Assembly (NCBI GenBank): GCA_035544575.1
Contig: DATKEC010000021.1
Span: 1-53,569, forward strand
Direction: 5' to 3'
Source: DATHWB01 sp035544575
Lineage (GTDB): Bacteria; Actinomycetota; Acidimicrobiia; Spongiisociales; ZC4RG35
DNA length: 53,569 bases
The translations under genes were made by a program, and so were the position numbers. The notes beneath the pieces are model-generated. The model searched no databases. It had not been told where the DNA came from and saw only the letters and a program-made list of their open reading frames with translations. Of this stretch, positions 15,146 through 23,083 are shown piece by piece. Position 1 is the stretch's first letter. The number at the start of each line of letters is the position of its first letter.

Positions 15146-16927
15146 GTGAGCCACTACCGGTCCAATCTCTCGGACATCGAGTTCGTTCTCTTCGACGTGC
15201 TCGGCGTCGGCAGCCACCTTTCGGAATTCGGTGACCTCGACGTCGACACCGCCAAGGCCCTGCTGGGCGAGGTCGAGCGTCTCGCCACCCACGAGTGGGC
15301 AGACTCGTTCGTCGATGCCGACCGGACGCCGCTCGAACTCGTCGATGGTTCGGTGCGCCTGCCGGAGTCCCTCAAGGCGTCTCTCGCCGCGTTCCGCCGC
15401 GGCGGATGGGATCGCTTCGGGCTACCCGAGGAGATCGGCGGGACCCCGGTGCCGCCCACGCTCCTCTGGGCTTCCCAGGAGTTGCTACTCGGTGCCAACC
15501 CGACAGCCATGTTCTACGGCGGCGCCGGACTCTTCGCCCGGGTGCTCTTCTATGAGGGGACCGACGAGCAGAAGGAGCTGGCCAAGCTGATGGTCGAACG
15601 GAACTGGGGCGGGACGATGGTGCTCACCGAGCCCGATGCCGGATCCGACGTGGGTGCGGGAGTGACGAAGGCCCACCACATCGAGGCGACGACGTATCAC
15701 ATCGAAGGCGTGAAGCGTTTCATCACGGCGGGGGAACACGACGCCGCTGAGAACATCATCCACCTCGTTCTCGCTCGAACCGAGGACGCCCCTCCCGGGA
15801 CGAAGGGCCTCTCGATGTTCGCAGTTCCCAAGTATCTCGTGAACGCCGATGGAACGCTCGGGGAGCGCAACGGAGTGGTTGCCACGAACATCGAAAAGAA
15901 GATGGGGATCAAGGGTTCGAGCACCTGTGAATTGACCTTCGGGATTGATCGGCCGGCGGTGGGGTACCTCGTCGGCGGTGTCCACGACGGCATCAGGCAG
16001 ATGTTCCGGGTCATCGAGAACGCTCGGATGACGATCGGCATGAAGTCGGTGGCGACGCTGTCCACCGGGTATCTCAACGCGCTGGACTACGCCAGGGAGC
16101 GCCGCCAGGGTGCCGACCTGACGAAAGCCCTGGACAAGACTGCGCCACGCGTGCCGATCATCGAACACCCCGACGTTCGCCGAATGCTGATCACCCAGAA
16201 GGCCTACGCGGAGGGGCTCAGGGCGCTGATGCTCTACGCCGCGTGGTGCCAGGAGATGGCGGTTCTCGAGCCGAGCGACGAAAGCTGGGAACGCCGTTCG
16301 GACTTCCTGCTCCCGCTCGTCAAGGGCTACTCGTCCGAGAAGGCCTACGAGCTGTTGGCGATGAGCCTGCAGGTCTTCGGCGGTTCCGGCTACACCCAGG
16401 ATTATCCGATCGAGCAGTACATCCGTGACGCCAAGATCGACACGGTCTACGAGGGCACCACGGGCATCCAGGCGCTCGACCTGTTCTTCCGCAAGATCGC
16501 ACGCGATCAAGGTCAGACGGTGAGCGCCCTTGCCCAGGACATCACCCTGTTCGTGAAGGGCACCGACGACGACGATGCCATCGCGTCACACCGAGAGGCG
16601 CTCGGCCGCATGCTCGACGACGTCCAAACCCACATCGGCACGATGGTGGCCGACGGGATGGCTGCAATGAGCGGTGAGCCGGAGCGGGTGTACCGGGTGG
16701 GTCTCCACGCCAACGCGCTGCTCGAGTCGATGGCCGAGCTGGTGATCAGCTGGCAGTTGCTTCGCCAGCTCGAAGTGTTGGGCGAGCGCACCGACGACTT
16801 CGCGCTCGGCAAGGCGGCGGCCGTGGCCTTCCTGCTCGACGATGTCGAACCGAAGATCCGAGCGCGTCGGGAGCGGGTCGAGCGCGAGGACGGGTCGTTG
16901 ATGGATCTGCCCGACGGGGCCTGGTGA
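15146..16927 (+). CDS. Acyl-CoA dehydrogenase, long form
   Basis: A 593-residue FAD-dependent acyl-CoA dehydrogenase of the long class, with a C-terminal extension beyond the usual 380 residues. The flavin/substrate loop MVLTEPDAGSDVGAG is present, and the catalytic base is E436 in VYEGTTGIQALD, after GGSGYTQDYPIEQYIRD. It oxidises acyl-CoA to enoyl-CoA in beta-oxidation or a related catabolic route; chain length is unknown. GTG 15146 was chosen because AAAGGGA lies a few bases upstream; an in-frame TTG at 15110 lies inside the operator. First gene of an operon continuing to 19051, controlled by the palindrome at 15084-15117. Confidence 0.9.
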   Translation: MSHYRSNLSDIEFVLFDVLGVGSHLSEFGDLDVDTAKALLGEVERLATHEWADSFVDADRTPLELVDGSVRLPESLKASLAAFRRGGWDRFGLPEEIGGTPVPPTLLWASQELLLGANPTAMFYGGAGLFARVLFYEGTDEQKELAKLMVERNWGGTMVLTEPDAGSDVGAGVTKAHHIEATTYHIEGVKRFITAGEHDAAENIIHLVLARTEDAPPGTKGLSMFAVPKYLVNADGTLGERNGVVATNIEKKMGIKGSSTCELTFGIDRPAVGYLVGGVHDGIRQMFRVIENARMTIGMKSVATLSTGYLNALDYARERRQGADLTKALDKTAPRVPIIEHPDVRRMLITQKAYAEGLRALMLYAAWCQEMAVLEPSDESWERRSDFLLPLVKGYSSEKAYELLAMSLQVFGGSGYTQDYPIEQYIRDAKIDTVYEGTTGIQALDLFFRKIARDQGQTVSALAQDITLFVKGTDDDDAIASHREALGRMLDDVQTHIGTMVADGMAAMSGEPERVYRVGLHANALLESMAELVISWQLLRQLEVLGERTDDFALGKAAAVAFLLDDVEPKIRARRERVEREDGSLMDLPDGAW

Positions 16928-16936
16928 CCGCGACTC

Positions 16937-16942
16937 TATTGT
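16937..16942 (+). promoter_or_regulatory. Internal leaderless -10 element (TATTGT)
   Basis: TATTGT ends exactly 7 nt before the GTG at 16950, and no ribosome site is visible. It would allow the second acyl-CoA dehydrogenase and the small downstream genes to be transcribed independently of the regulated promoter at 15102. Confidence 0.45.
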
Positions 16943-16949
16943 CCCCTCA

Positions 16950-18065
16950 GTGAACTTCGCCTTCTCCGAGGAACAGGAAGAACTCCGCCGCTACGCCCGC
17001 CAGTGGCTGACGGAGCGGATGCCGCTGGAGCGAGTCCGCCAGCACATGGGCACCGAGGAGGGCTTCGCCCGGGCCGACTGGGCGGCGGTCGCCGAACTCG
17101 GCTGGCAGGCGATGGCCATCCCGGAGGAATACGGAGGAGCGGGATTCGGATTGCTGGAGCTGGCCGTGCTCATGGAGGAACAGGGTCGGAGCCTCTACTG
17201 CGGACCGTTCCTCTCGACCGTTGTCGCAGGCGCCAACGCGATCCTGCTGGCCGGCTCCGAGGCCCAGAAGTCCCAGATTCTGCCTGGTGTCGCCGCCGGT
17301 GAGACCGTGATCGCACTCGCGGTCGACGAGAGCAACGCCGCATGGGACGCTGAGTCGATGACCACCACCGCCACGCGGACCGACGACGGGTGGGTGATCG
17401 AGGGCAACAAGCGGTACGTCATCGACGGACATACTGCGGATCTCCTCGTGGTCGCTTGCCAGACGTCGGACGGAGTCGGGCTTTTCATCGTCGATGGTGT
17501 GGCGGCGGGGGTGGAACGCCGGATCCTGACCACGATGGACGAGACCCGCAAGCAGGCCGAAGTCTCCTTCAGTGCTGTCGAAGTCGCCGAAGACGCGCGG
17601 CTCGCCGTCGGCGGTGCCGACGCCCTCGCCAGGGTGAACGACATCGTTGCCGTGTGCCTCGCGCTCGAACAAGTCGGCGGGGCCCACGCCACACTCGACA
17701 TGGCCGTCCAGTACGCCAAGGACCGCCACCAGTTCGGCAAGCCCATCGGTGCGTTCCAGGCCATCAAGCACATGTGCGCCGACATGCTCGTGAAGGTCGA
17801 GAGCGCCCGTGCCGCGGCCTACTACGCGGCCTGGGCAGTGGCCGGGGACAACCCGGAGACGGCGACGGTGGTCCCTCTGGCAAAGGCGTATTGCTCCGAC
17901 GCGTTCTTCGAATGCGCCGGTTCGAACATCCAGGTGCATGGCGGGATCGGGTTCACATGGGAGCACGACGCCCACCTCTACTTCAAGCGCGCCAAGAGTT
18001 CCCAGCTCATGTTCGGCACGCCGGACGAGCGACGGCGCCAACTGGCGGAGCGACTCGGGTTCTGA
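16950..18065 (+). CDS. Acyl-CoA dehydrogenase, short form
   Basis: A 371-residue acyl-CoA dehydrogenase-fold flavoprotein. N-terminal helical domain, middle beta-domain and C-terminal helical domain are in the usual order; KDRHQFGKPIGAFQAIKH and VHGGIGFTWEHDAHLYFKRAK are the classic C-terminal segments. The usual TEPDAGSD loop reads VDESNAAWD, and the YEGT motif with the catalytic glutamate is not visible, as in subunits of heteromeric (FadE28/29-like) enzymes of mycobacterial sterol catabolism. It may pair with the preceding long dehydrogenase or act on a branched or cyclic acyl-CoA; both are inferences. The start lies 22 nt after the previous stop. Confidence 0.86.
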   Translation: MNFAFSEEQEELRRYARQWLTERMPLERVRQHMGTEEGFARADWAAVAELGWQAMAIPEEYGGAGFGLLELAVLMEEQGRSLYCGPFLSTVVAGANAILLAGSEAQKSQILPGVAAGETVIALAVDESNAAWDAESMTTTATRTDDGWVIEGNKRYVIDGHTADLLVVACQTSDGVGLFIVDGVAAGVERRILTTMDETRKQAEVSFSAVEVAEDARLAVGGADALARVNDIVAVCLALEQVGGAHATLDMAVQYAKDRHQFGKPIGAFQAIKHMCADMLVKVESARAAAYYAAWAVAGDNPETATVVPLAKAYCSDAFFECAGSNIQVHGGIGFTWEHDAHLYFKRAKSSQLMFGTPDERRRQLAERLGF

Positions 18066-18066
18066 C

Positions 18067-18498
18067 ATGAGCGGAGCGACACTCGTCGTATTCGTTGGCG
18101 TGCTCGTGGCCGTCCTGGTCGGAACGGTGGCCCTTCTCCTCTGGCAGGAGTCCCGCAAGCGGTCCTTCGACATGGCGCCGGAGTACGTCGTCGAAGTCCT
18201 CCTCGCCTATGTGGCTGAGCGGATCGACCCGGCTGTTCTCGAGCGAATCGGGTCTGATGGCATCGAGCGGATTGTGAACTGGGAGCTTCGCTACCTTCAA
18301 CGCGATGGCGGCGACGGCGCGATCGCCGGCGGTACCGACCAGTCCGTGGCCTACATCATCGACCGGATCGCCGAGTTCCATGGTGTGTCCTACCCTCCCA
18401 CGGACGTGAGGGCGGTTTTGGCCCTCGAAGCCGAATACCTGATGTCCGTGGGCGCCTTGGGCGAGCCGGTCGTCACGGAAGGAGATGGAGAAGCGTGA
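18067..18498 (+). CDS. Membrane-anchored protein of unknown function
   Basis: A 143-residue protein with one N-terminal membrane helix (about residues 5-26) and a cytoplasmic helical domain of about 115 residues with no motif I recognise. ATG 18067 follows the preceding stop by one base, so it is in the dehydrogenase operon; its stop overlaps the next gene's start (GTGA). The orientation (short outside N-terminus, basic residues KRS after the helix) suggests the soluble part faces the cytoplasm. No function is assigned. Confidence 0.7.
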   Translation: MSGATLVVFVGVLVAVLVGTVALLLWQESRKRSFDMAPEYVVEVLLAYVAERIDPAVLERIGSDGIERIVNWELRYLQRDGGDGAIAGGTDQSVAYIIDRIAEFHGVSYPPTDVRAVLALEAEYLMSVGALGEPVVTEGDGEA

Positions 18499-18827
18499 TC
18501 GTTCGGTGCGGATCCTGTCGAACCGAGTTCGATGTCCCCGGCCCCGGCCGTTTCAGCTGCCCCGTGTGCGGGTCGGTGAACATGGTTCGGGCGGCCGGCG
18601 CCCCCCCGCCCGGAGCTGGTGTCGGAGGCGGGCTCTCGACCCCGCCCGCCCCTCCGCCTCCACGTCCGGATCCACCGTCTCCCAAACTGACCTGCCCGGA
18701 GTGCGGGTTTTCCTTCATCGTCGGCCCGATCGAGACGGCGACCTGCCCCAATTGCACCGCCGAAGTCTCCACAGGTTGGACTCCCCCCGAAGCTGCCCCC
18801 GAAGCTGCCCCCGAAGCTGCGCAATGA
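18495..18827 (+). CDS. Small protein with two zinc ribbons
   Basis: A 110-residue protein with two CxxC pairs in each of two zinc-ribbon units: CGSC and CPVC at the N-terminus (about residues 5-25), and CPEC and CPNC at about residues 67-87. A Gly/Pro-rich linker joins them, and the tail repeats PEAA three times, encoded by three copies of a 12-bp unit at about 18786-18822. The first unit resembles the MJ0042-type or zinc-ribbon FmdB-like domain. It overlaps both neighbours by four bases (GTGA and ATGA). It probably mediates protein or nucleic-acid contacts; the partner is not known. Confidence 0.7.
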   Translation: MIVRCGSCRTEFDVPGPGRFSCPVCGSVNMVRAAGAPPPGAGVGGGLSTPPAPPPPRPDPPSPKLTCPECGFSFIVGPIETATCPNCTAEVSTGWTPPEAAPEAAPEAAQ

Positions 18828-19051
18828 TGGGGCGGCTCCGTCGATTCGCTGATCACCGGTTCGTCGGACTTCGCGACACGATGCGTGTGTACGACTGCGA
18901 TGACGACGTTCAGTTCGCCGAACTGGAGGCGCGAGCCGCCGATCTGGAGGGCCAGAACGCATTCCAGACCTTCGGGCCGGATGCGCTGGTCGAAGCTGTC
19001 AACCGCGGGTTCCGACCGGCTGGCGCCCAGCCGGCGAACTCGGACCTCTGA
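18824..19051 (+). CDS. Small hypothetical protein ending the dehydrogenase operon
   Basis: A 75-residue basic-start, acidic-middle protein with no recognised domain. Its ATG overlaps the stop of the zinc-ribbon gene (ATGA), and codon use resembles its neighbours, which supports a real, translationally coupled gene. A longer in-frame extension to 18485 runs inside the zinc-ribbon gene and was rejected. It ends 30 nt before the convergent beta-helix gene. Confidence 0.5.
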   Translation: MMGRLRRFADHRFVGLRDTMRVYDCDDDVQFAELEARAADLEGQNAFQTFGPDALVEAVNRGFRPAGAQPANSDL

Positions 19052-19081
19052 CGCCTTCAACGCTGCGGGACCGTCGGTCGG

Positions 19082-20512
19082 TCAACCGCTCGGCGAGAGT
19101 GGCTCGAGCGCTCCGGCAGTCGGAGCATCCTGGGATCGTCCCACGCCGACGAGATCGACGCCGGAGTAACCGAACGCGGCCGCACCGGCCGCCGGGGACC
19201 GCTCGGTGGGCCGGAAGTCCCCGCCTGCGGCGTCGACGAATGCCGCGCGGCGAATGGTGGGCGCGACGACGTTTCCCAGGGAGCGCACCTCGGTGTCATC
19301 GGTCACCAGTGCTTCTCGTCCGGCTGCCACGACGAAGTTGTTCGAGACGCTGTTTTCCTCGCCCACTTCACTGTTGAAGAAGATCCCGTAGCGAGTCACC
19401 GCCACCACCGTGTTGTGCGCCACCTGAACCGGAGCGCCGGTGTTGGATCCGGTGCGGATCGTGATTCCGTCCCCCCGCTCGGGATCATGCAGTCCGGCGC
19501 CGACGATGAGATTGTTGTGAACCGCGTTTTCGCCGTTGCCCTGCACGAAGATGCCCTGAGCGGCGCTACCGACGACGACATTGTGGTGGATGTCGCAAAC
19601 CGACCCGCGGTTGGCAATGATCCCGCTGTTCTGGTTCGGCGTGTTCTCGGCGCCCGCCAGTACGACGGTGTTCCAACTGATCGAACAGTCGGCGACGGCG
19701 GACCCGACCTGAATCCCGTCCCACCCCGACATCACCACCAGATTGTGACTGATCCGGACACCTTCGAGCACAGGGTCCTCGCCCTGCGAGTACGACGAAC
19801 TCCCGATGTACATGCCCTCCTTGCCGAGGTCGTGGAGGTAGGTCGAGTGGATGTTGGTTCCCCGCTGCACGAATCCATCGCGGGTGAGCCCGTGCTCGGC
19901 CTTGGTGCGGATGAAGAGAGCCGAATGCGACGTTCCGGTGATCTCGACGTGATCGATCGAGATTCCCGTGATCATTTCGACTCCGGCGATCCCCCGCGCG
20001 GTCCCCTCGATCAGGATTCCGCACTGCTGGTCCTCGACGCGATGACGAGACCCGCAGGCAGCTCCTTCGTCCCCGGCGCCGGAGACCCGGACATCTGCAC
20101 TGTCGGTGAGCTTGATGCCGGCGTAGTCGTCATGGGTGCCGGAGATGACGACATGCCCGAGGTTCACGACTGTCACCGGCCGCGCCGGCTCACCCCGGAC
20201 TGAGAGGACATGGAACGGTTCGCGGGTTCCTCCTTCGAGGCAGACCACCGTGCCCGGCCCGATGCCGCTGTCACCGGTGATCGTGTTCTGGTCGGTCGGG
20301 ACGACGACATCGCACGTGAACGGATCTTCGGGCGCGGGGGCGTCCTCGCCATCGAGAGACCCGCTGGAAGCCCTGGCCGCCACGCTGACCGCGCTGGCGC
20401 GATCCGTTGGGAAGTCACTGGACGCGTCGTCGAAGGTGAGTGAGACCAGCGCCAGTGCCCCGACCGCGACGATGCTCCCGGCTCCGATCACGACGATGAC
20501 AGACCTGCGCAC
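19082..20512 (-). CDS. Secreted right-handed parallel beta-helix protein
   Basis: A 476-residue exported or membrane-anchored protein. An N-terminal hydrophobic segment (about residues 4-26, after VRRS) is a signal peptide or anchor. From about residue 90 the sequence has the repeating hydrophobic-Asn ladder of right-handed beta-helices (NLVV, NTVVLAG, NSGIIANRGS, HNVVVG, NNLIVG, NTVVAV, NNFVVA), as in pectate-lyase-like and polysaccharide-modifying proteins. The catalytic residues of a lyase cannot be assigned with confidence. The GTG start is the first that puts the hydrophobic segment at the N-terminus; further upstream is a long untranslated stretch. A second beta-helix protein at 47702-49768 flanks the other side of the polysaccharide genes, which suggests both handle that polysaccharide. 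Confidence 0.8.
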   Translation of the reverse strand: MRRSVIVVIGAGSIVAVGALALVSLTFDDASSDFPTDRASAVSVAARASSGSLDGEDAPAPEDPFTCDVVVPTDQNTITGDSGIGPGTVVCLEGGTREPFHVLSVRGEPARPVTVVNLGHVVISGTHDDYAGIKLTDSADVRVSGAGDEGAACGSRHRVEDQQCGILIEGTARGIAGVEMITGISIDHVEITGTSHSALFIRTKAEHGLTRDGFVQRGTNIHSTYLHDLGKEGMYIGSSSYSQGEDPVLEGVRISHNLVVMSGWDGIQVGSAVADCSISWNTVVLAGAENTPNQNSGIIANRGSVCDIHHNVVVGSAAQGIFVQGNGENAVHNNLIVGAGLHDPERGDGITIRTGSNTGAPVQVAHNTVVAVTRYGIFFNSEVGEENSVSNNFVVAAGREALVTDDTEVRSLGNVVAPTIRRAAFVDAAGGDFRPTERSPAAGAAAFGYSGVDLVGVGRSQDAPTAGALEPLSPSG

Positions 20513-20694
20513 GATGTTTGTCTCAGACTCCCTTGCCGGTTCACACCCGGCGAATCCCGTGCCGACAATGGCCTCGAGACCGACTCCCTGACCTGGCAGG
20601 GTACTCGGGGCCTGATCGTGACTCGAGATCCGTCCATAGTCTGACCACTCTGGGTGATCCTCGCCACAGGCTATCGCGCCGATATCGTGGGGAC
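20513..20694. promoter_or_regulatory. Divergent intergenic region with a possible structured leader
   Basis: A 182-bp gap between two divergent genes. On the minus strand a -10-like TACCCT lies at about 20603-20598, giving a leader of some 75-80 nt before the beta-helix gene. That leader can fold: GTCTC pairs with a later GAGAC, enclosing a GCCGG/CCGGC hairpin with a 7-nt loop. It does not match any riboswitch consensus I know. On the plus strand TATCGT (20683-20688) lies 6 nt before GTG 20695. Confidence 0.35.
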
Positions 20695-21015
20695 GTGCCA
20701 CGCCACCTCTCCCAGACGACCACGGCCTCATGGCGACGAGTGGCGGGCCGCCTCGTCCAACTCACTGCGTCCCGTGTCGGAAGCAGCCTCACCCTGGCGA
20801 TACTCGCCGTCATTCCGGCGCTCATCGTCCGGAGTCTGTGGCTGGTCGCATTGGCCGAGCCGCTCCAGGATGTCGCCGGTGCCACTCTCAGCGCGAACGT
20901 GGCGGGCGTCGTCACGTGGCTGGTCGTCATCGCCGGTGCCCGCCGATTCTTTCATCGGAGACGCGCCGCGGGGCGTCATCAGCAGGGGGTCGATCACCGG
21001 CTGGACGGGTTCTGA
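20695..21015 (+). CDS. Small two-helix membrane protein
   Basis: A 106-residue protein with two predicted membrane helices (about residues 28-55 and 66-85) and a basic C-terminal tail rich in Arg/His. No family is recognised. GTG 20695 lies 6 nt after TATCGT, matching the leaderless pattern; in-frame starts farther upstream (to 20518) lie in the intergenic region and lack a membrane-protein-like composition. It is directly upstream of the exopolysaccharide operon in the same direction, but separated from it by 97 nt and a separate promoter. Confidence 0.5.
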   Translation: MPRHLSQTTTASWRRVAGRLVQLTASRVGSSLTLAILAVIPALIVRSLWLVALAEPLQDVAGATLSANVAGVVTWLVVIAGARRFFHRRRAAGRHQQGVDHRLDGF

Positions 21016-21058
21016 TTACGTTTCGTTCATAAGGGGTACACATCAACCCGGAATGGCC

Positions 21059-21112
21059 TAGACTCCGGCCCGGGCAAGAGACGCACAAGGTGCGCAAGTG
21101 GGGAGGCAACAC
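21059..21112 (+). promoter_or_regulatory. Promoter and 5' leader of the exopolysaccharide operon
   Basis: A -10-like TAGACT (21059-21064) is followed by a leader of about 40 nt. The leader contains a small perfect hairpin CGCAC-AAG-GTGCG and a strong ribosome site GGGGAGG placed 6 nt before a GTG at 21113. This is the only plausible promoter seen for the gapless gene run that extends to 36083. Confidence 0.45.
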
Positions 21113-21256
21113 GTGTCTTTAGGGGCACCCGTTGAGGCATTCTGGTGCCGCGCGGGACAACTGCAGGGGTGGGAATCGGAGGCGCGAGCGCTGGCGGCGC
21201 GACCGCTCAGCGCGGTCGGCCATACGGCTGCGTGGCGCGGGGCCGACGGTGCTTGA
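21113..21256 (+). CDS. 47-codon leader reading frame upstream of the sugar transferase
   Basis: A 47-residue reading frame with the best ribosome site of the region (GGGGAGG, 6 nt before GTG). It overlaps the sugar transferase GTG at 21249 by eight bases, so termination here could feed initiation there. The peptide has one cysteine and no recognised motif or membrane helix. It may be a real small protein, a regulatory leader peptide, or the true N-terminus before a frameshift; the absence of any sugar transferase homology in it favours the first two. Confidence 0.4.
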   Translation: MSLGAPVEAFWCRAGQLQGWESEARALAARPLSAVGHTAAWRGADGA

Positions 21257-21992
21257 CGCACGCGTCCGGGAGGACGCCCAAGTCGAACTGTCGAACATGT
21301 CAGCCGACGGCTGGTACCACGTCGTCAAACGGGCCTTGGACGTGATCTTGTCATCTGTGGCCCTCGTCGTGCTGTCGCCCCTCTTCGCGGTCGTGGCCGG
21401 CGCCATCAAGACGGACTCCCGAGGGACGGTCCTGTTTCGTCAAGAACGGATCGGAGCCAAGCGCGTCAGACACCCCGACGGCCACCGTCAGTGGGAAACG
21501 GCGCCGTTCACCTTCTACAAGTTCCGCACGATGGTGCCGAACGCGTCATCGGACCTTCACAAGCAGTACATCGCCGCCTACATCAACGGTGATCCGACCG
21601 AGATCCAGCAGGCGGCTGGCACGGCCGGCGCGTCGGAGACGTACAAGCTCGTCAACGATCCCCGCGTGACCCGTGTCGGCCGGATCCTTCGACGCCTGAG
21701 CATCGACGAGTTACCGCAACTCTGGAACGTGCTCCGGGGTGACATGTCCCTCGTCGGACCTCGACCTGCCATCGGATATGAGGTGGCGATGTACAAGGGG
21801 AGGCACTACGGCCGGCTCGCCGCCAAGCCCGGGATCACCGGACTGTGGCAGGTGAGCGGACGGTCCCACATCGGGTTCGAGGAGATGGTGGAACTCGATC
21901 GTCAGTACATCGAGCGACGGTCGCTACTGATCGACCTCGCCCTGCTGGCCCGCACCGTTCCCGTCGTTCTGTCGATGAAGGGGGCAGGCTGA
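21249..21992 (+). CDS. Undecaprenyl-phosphate sugar-1-phosphate transferase
   Basis: A 247-residue initiating sugar transferase of the bacterial sugar transferase family (WbaP/EpsE/WcaJ C-terminal type), which attaches the first sugar-1-phosphate to undecaprenyl phosphate. It has the single N-terminal membrane-dipping helix after WYHVVKRALD, then GTVLFRQERIG, the FYKFRTM motif, LRRLSIDELPQLWNVLRGDMSLVGPRP and KPGITGLWQVSGRS, all diagnostic. There is no long N-terminal polytopic domain. GTG 21249 couples it to the leader frame; ATG 21297 is an alternative that starts exactly at the conserved region. First catalytic gene of the exopolysaccharide operon; it determines which sugar starts the repeat unit, but that sugar cannot be read here. 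Confidence 0.92.
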   Translation: MLDARVREDAQVELSNMSADGWYHVVKRALDVILSSVALVVLSPLFAVVAGAIKTDSRGTVLFRQERIGAKRVRHPDGHRQWETAPFTFYKFRTMVPNASSDLHKQYIAAYINGDPTEIQQAAGTAGASETYKLVNDPRVTRVGRILRRLSIDELPQLWNVLRGDMSLVGPRPAIGYEVAMYKGRHYGRLAAKPGITGLWQVSGRSHIGFEEMVELDRQYIERRSLLIDLALLARTVPVVLSMKGAG

Positions 21993-23083
21993 TGTCGAGC
22001 AGGCTGAAGGTCGCTGCGATCGGCAGCGGGTATTGGGGCCCAAATCTGATCCGAAACTTCGTCGAGATGTCCGAAACCACGGTCGTCGCCGTGGCGGACC
22101 TCGACCCTGAGCGCCTGACGGCGATTCGGAGCAGATTCCCCCAGATCGGGACCCTGACGACCGACTACCGCGCTCTCTTCGACATGGGCCTCGACGCAGT
22201 CGTGGTCAGCACGCCGCCTGAGACGCATGCGGCCATCGTGGCGGATTGTCTCGAACACGACCTTGCGGTCCTGGTTGAAAAGCCACTCACCACGGACACG
22301 GAGTCGGCCCAGAACCTCAGGACGATCGCCGACGAACGCGGGGTCGTGCTCATGGTCGGACACACTTTCGAGTTCAACCCTGCGGTACGCATGCTGAAGA
22401 CGATGCTCGACGATCAGATCGCGGGAGACATCAGGTACATCGATGCAGTCCGCGTCGGACTCGGTCTGTTCCACCCCCGGCTCAACGTCGTGTGGGACCT
22501 CGCCCCACACGACATCTCGATCCTCATCCACCTGTTGGGGGAAATGCCGCTGACTGCGAGTACCCGCGGTGTCGCATGCGTCCAAGATGATGTCGAAGAC
22601 GTCGCCTACATGACGCTCACGTTTCCCAGTGGCATTCTCGCCCACGTTCGTCTGAGCTGGCTCGATCCGATGAAGACTCGGCGCCTCACCGTTGTCGGAA
22701 GCCGCAAGATGATCGTCTATGACGACGTGGCGCTGGACGAGAAGATCCGGGTGTATGACAAGCGAGTGGATGCGATGCCGCGGACGGACACCTTCGGCGC
22801 TTTCCAGTTCGCGTATCACCACGGTGGGATCGAGATCCCTCCAGTCGACTTCCAGGAACCTCTGCGCATCGAGTGCCAGCACTTCGTCGAATGCGTGCGA
22901 GCCGGTCTCCGGCCACTGACCGATGCCGACAGCGGTATCCGGGTCGTGCGAGTGATCGAGGCGGCCCAGGAATCGCTGCGTCGTGGTGGGGCACCGGTCG
23001 ACGTCATGGGCGAAAGGGAGGCGGAATCCCTGACGCCGGATGTCGCTTCTCCGCGCGCCGCCTCCGTGCGGGGGTCGTCATGA
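21992..23083 (+). CDS. Gfo/Idh/MocA-family nucleotide-sugar dehydrogenase
   Basis: A 363-residue NAD-dependent oxidoreductase. N-terminal Rossmann fold with GSGYWGPNLIRNF, the catalytic-region VEKPLTTD (lysine near residue 95), GHTFEFNPAV and DLAPHDISIL. This pattern matches WlbA/WbpB-like UDP-sugar 3-dehydrogenases, which oxidise C3 of a UDP-linked sugar before amination. The next gene is a DegT/DnrJ aminotransferase, the usual partner. Together they would make a 3-amino sugar nucleotide for the polysaccharide. Start and stop overlap both neighbours (TGATG and ATGA). Confidence 0.86.
   Translation: MSSRLKVAAIGSGYWGPNLIRNFVEMSETTVVAVADLDPERLTAIRSRFPQIGTLTTDYRALFDMGLDAVVVSTPPETHAAIVADCLEHDLAVLVEKPLTTDTESAQNLRTIADERGVVLMVGHTFEFNPAVRMLKTMLDDQIAGDIRYIDAVRVGLGLFHPRLNVVWDLAPHDISILIHLLGEMPLTASTRGVACVQDDVEDVAYMTLTFPSGILAHVRLSWLDPMKTRRLTVVGSRKMIVYDDVALDEKIRVYDKRVDAMPRTDTFGAFQFAYHHGGIEIPPVDFQEPLRIECQHFVECVRAGLRPLTDADSGIRVVRVIEAAQESLRRGGAPVDVMGEREAESLTPDVASPRAASVRGSS

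Noticed and set aside
18786..18822. Intergenic short tandem repeat
   Set aside because: Three in-frame copies of a 12-bp unit encoding PEAA in the zinc-ribbon protein's tail.
20513..20600. Cobalamin, c-di-GMP-I, ydaO (c-di-AMP) or TPP riboswitch
   Set aside because: The core consensus segments of these families are absent; only generic stems and a CTGAGA string are present.
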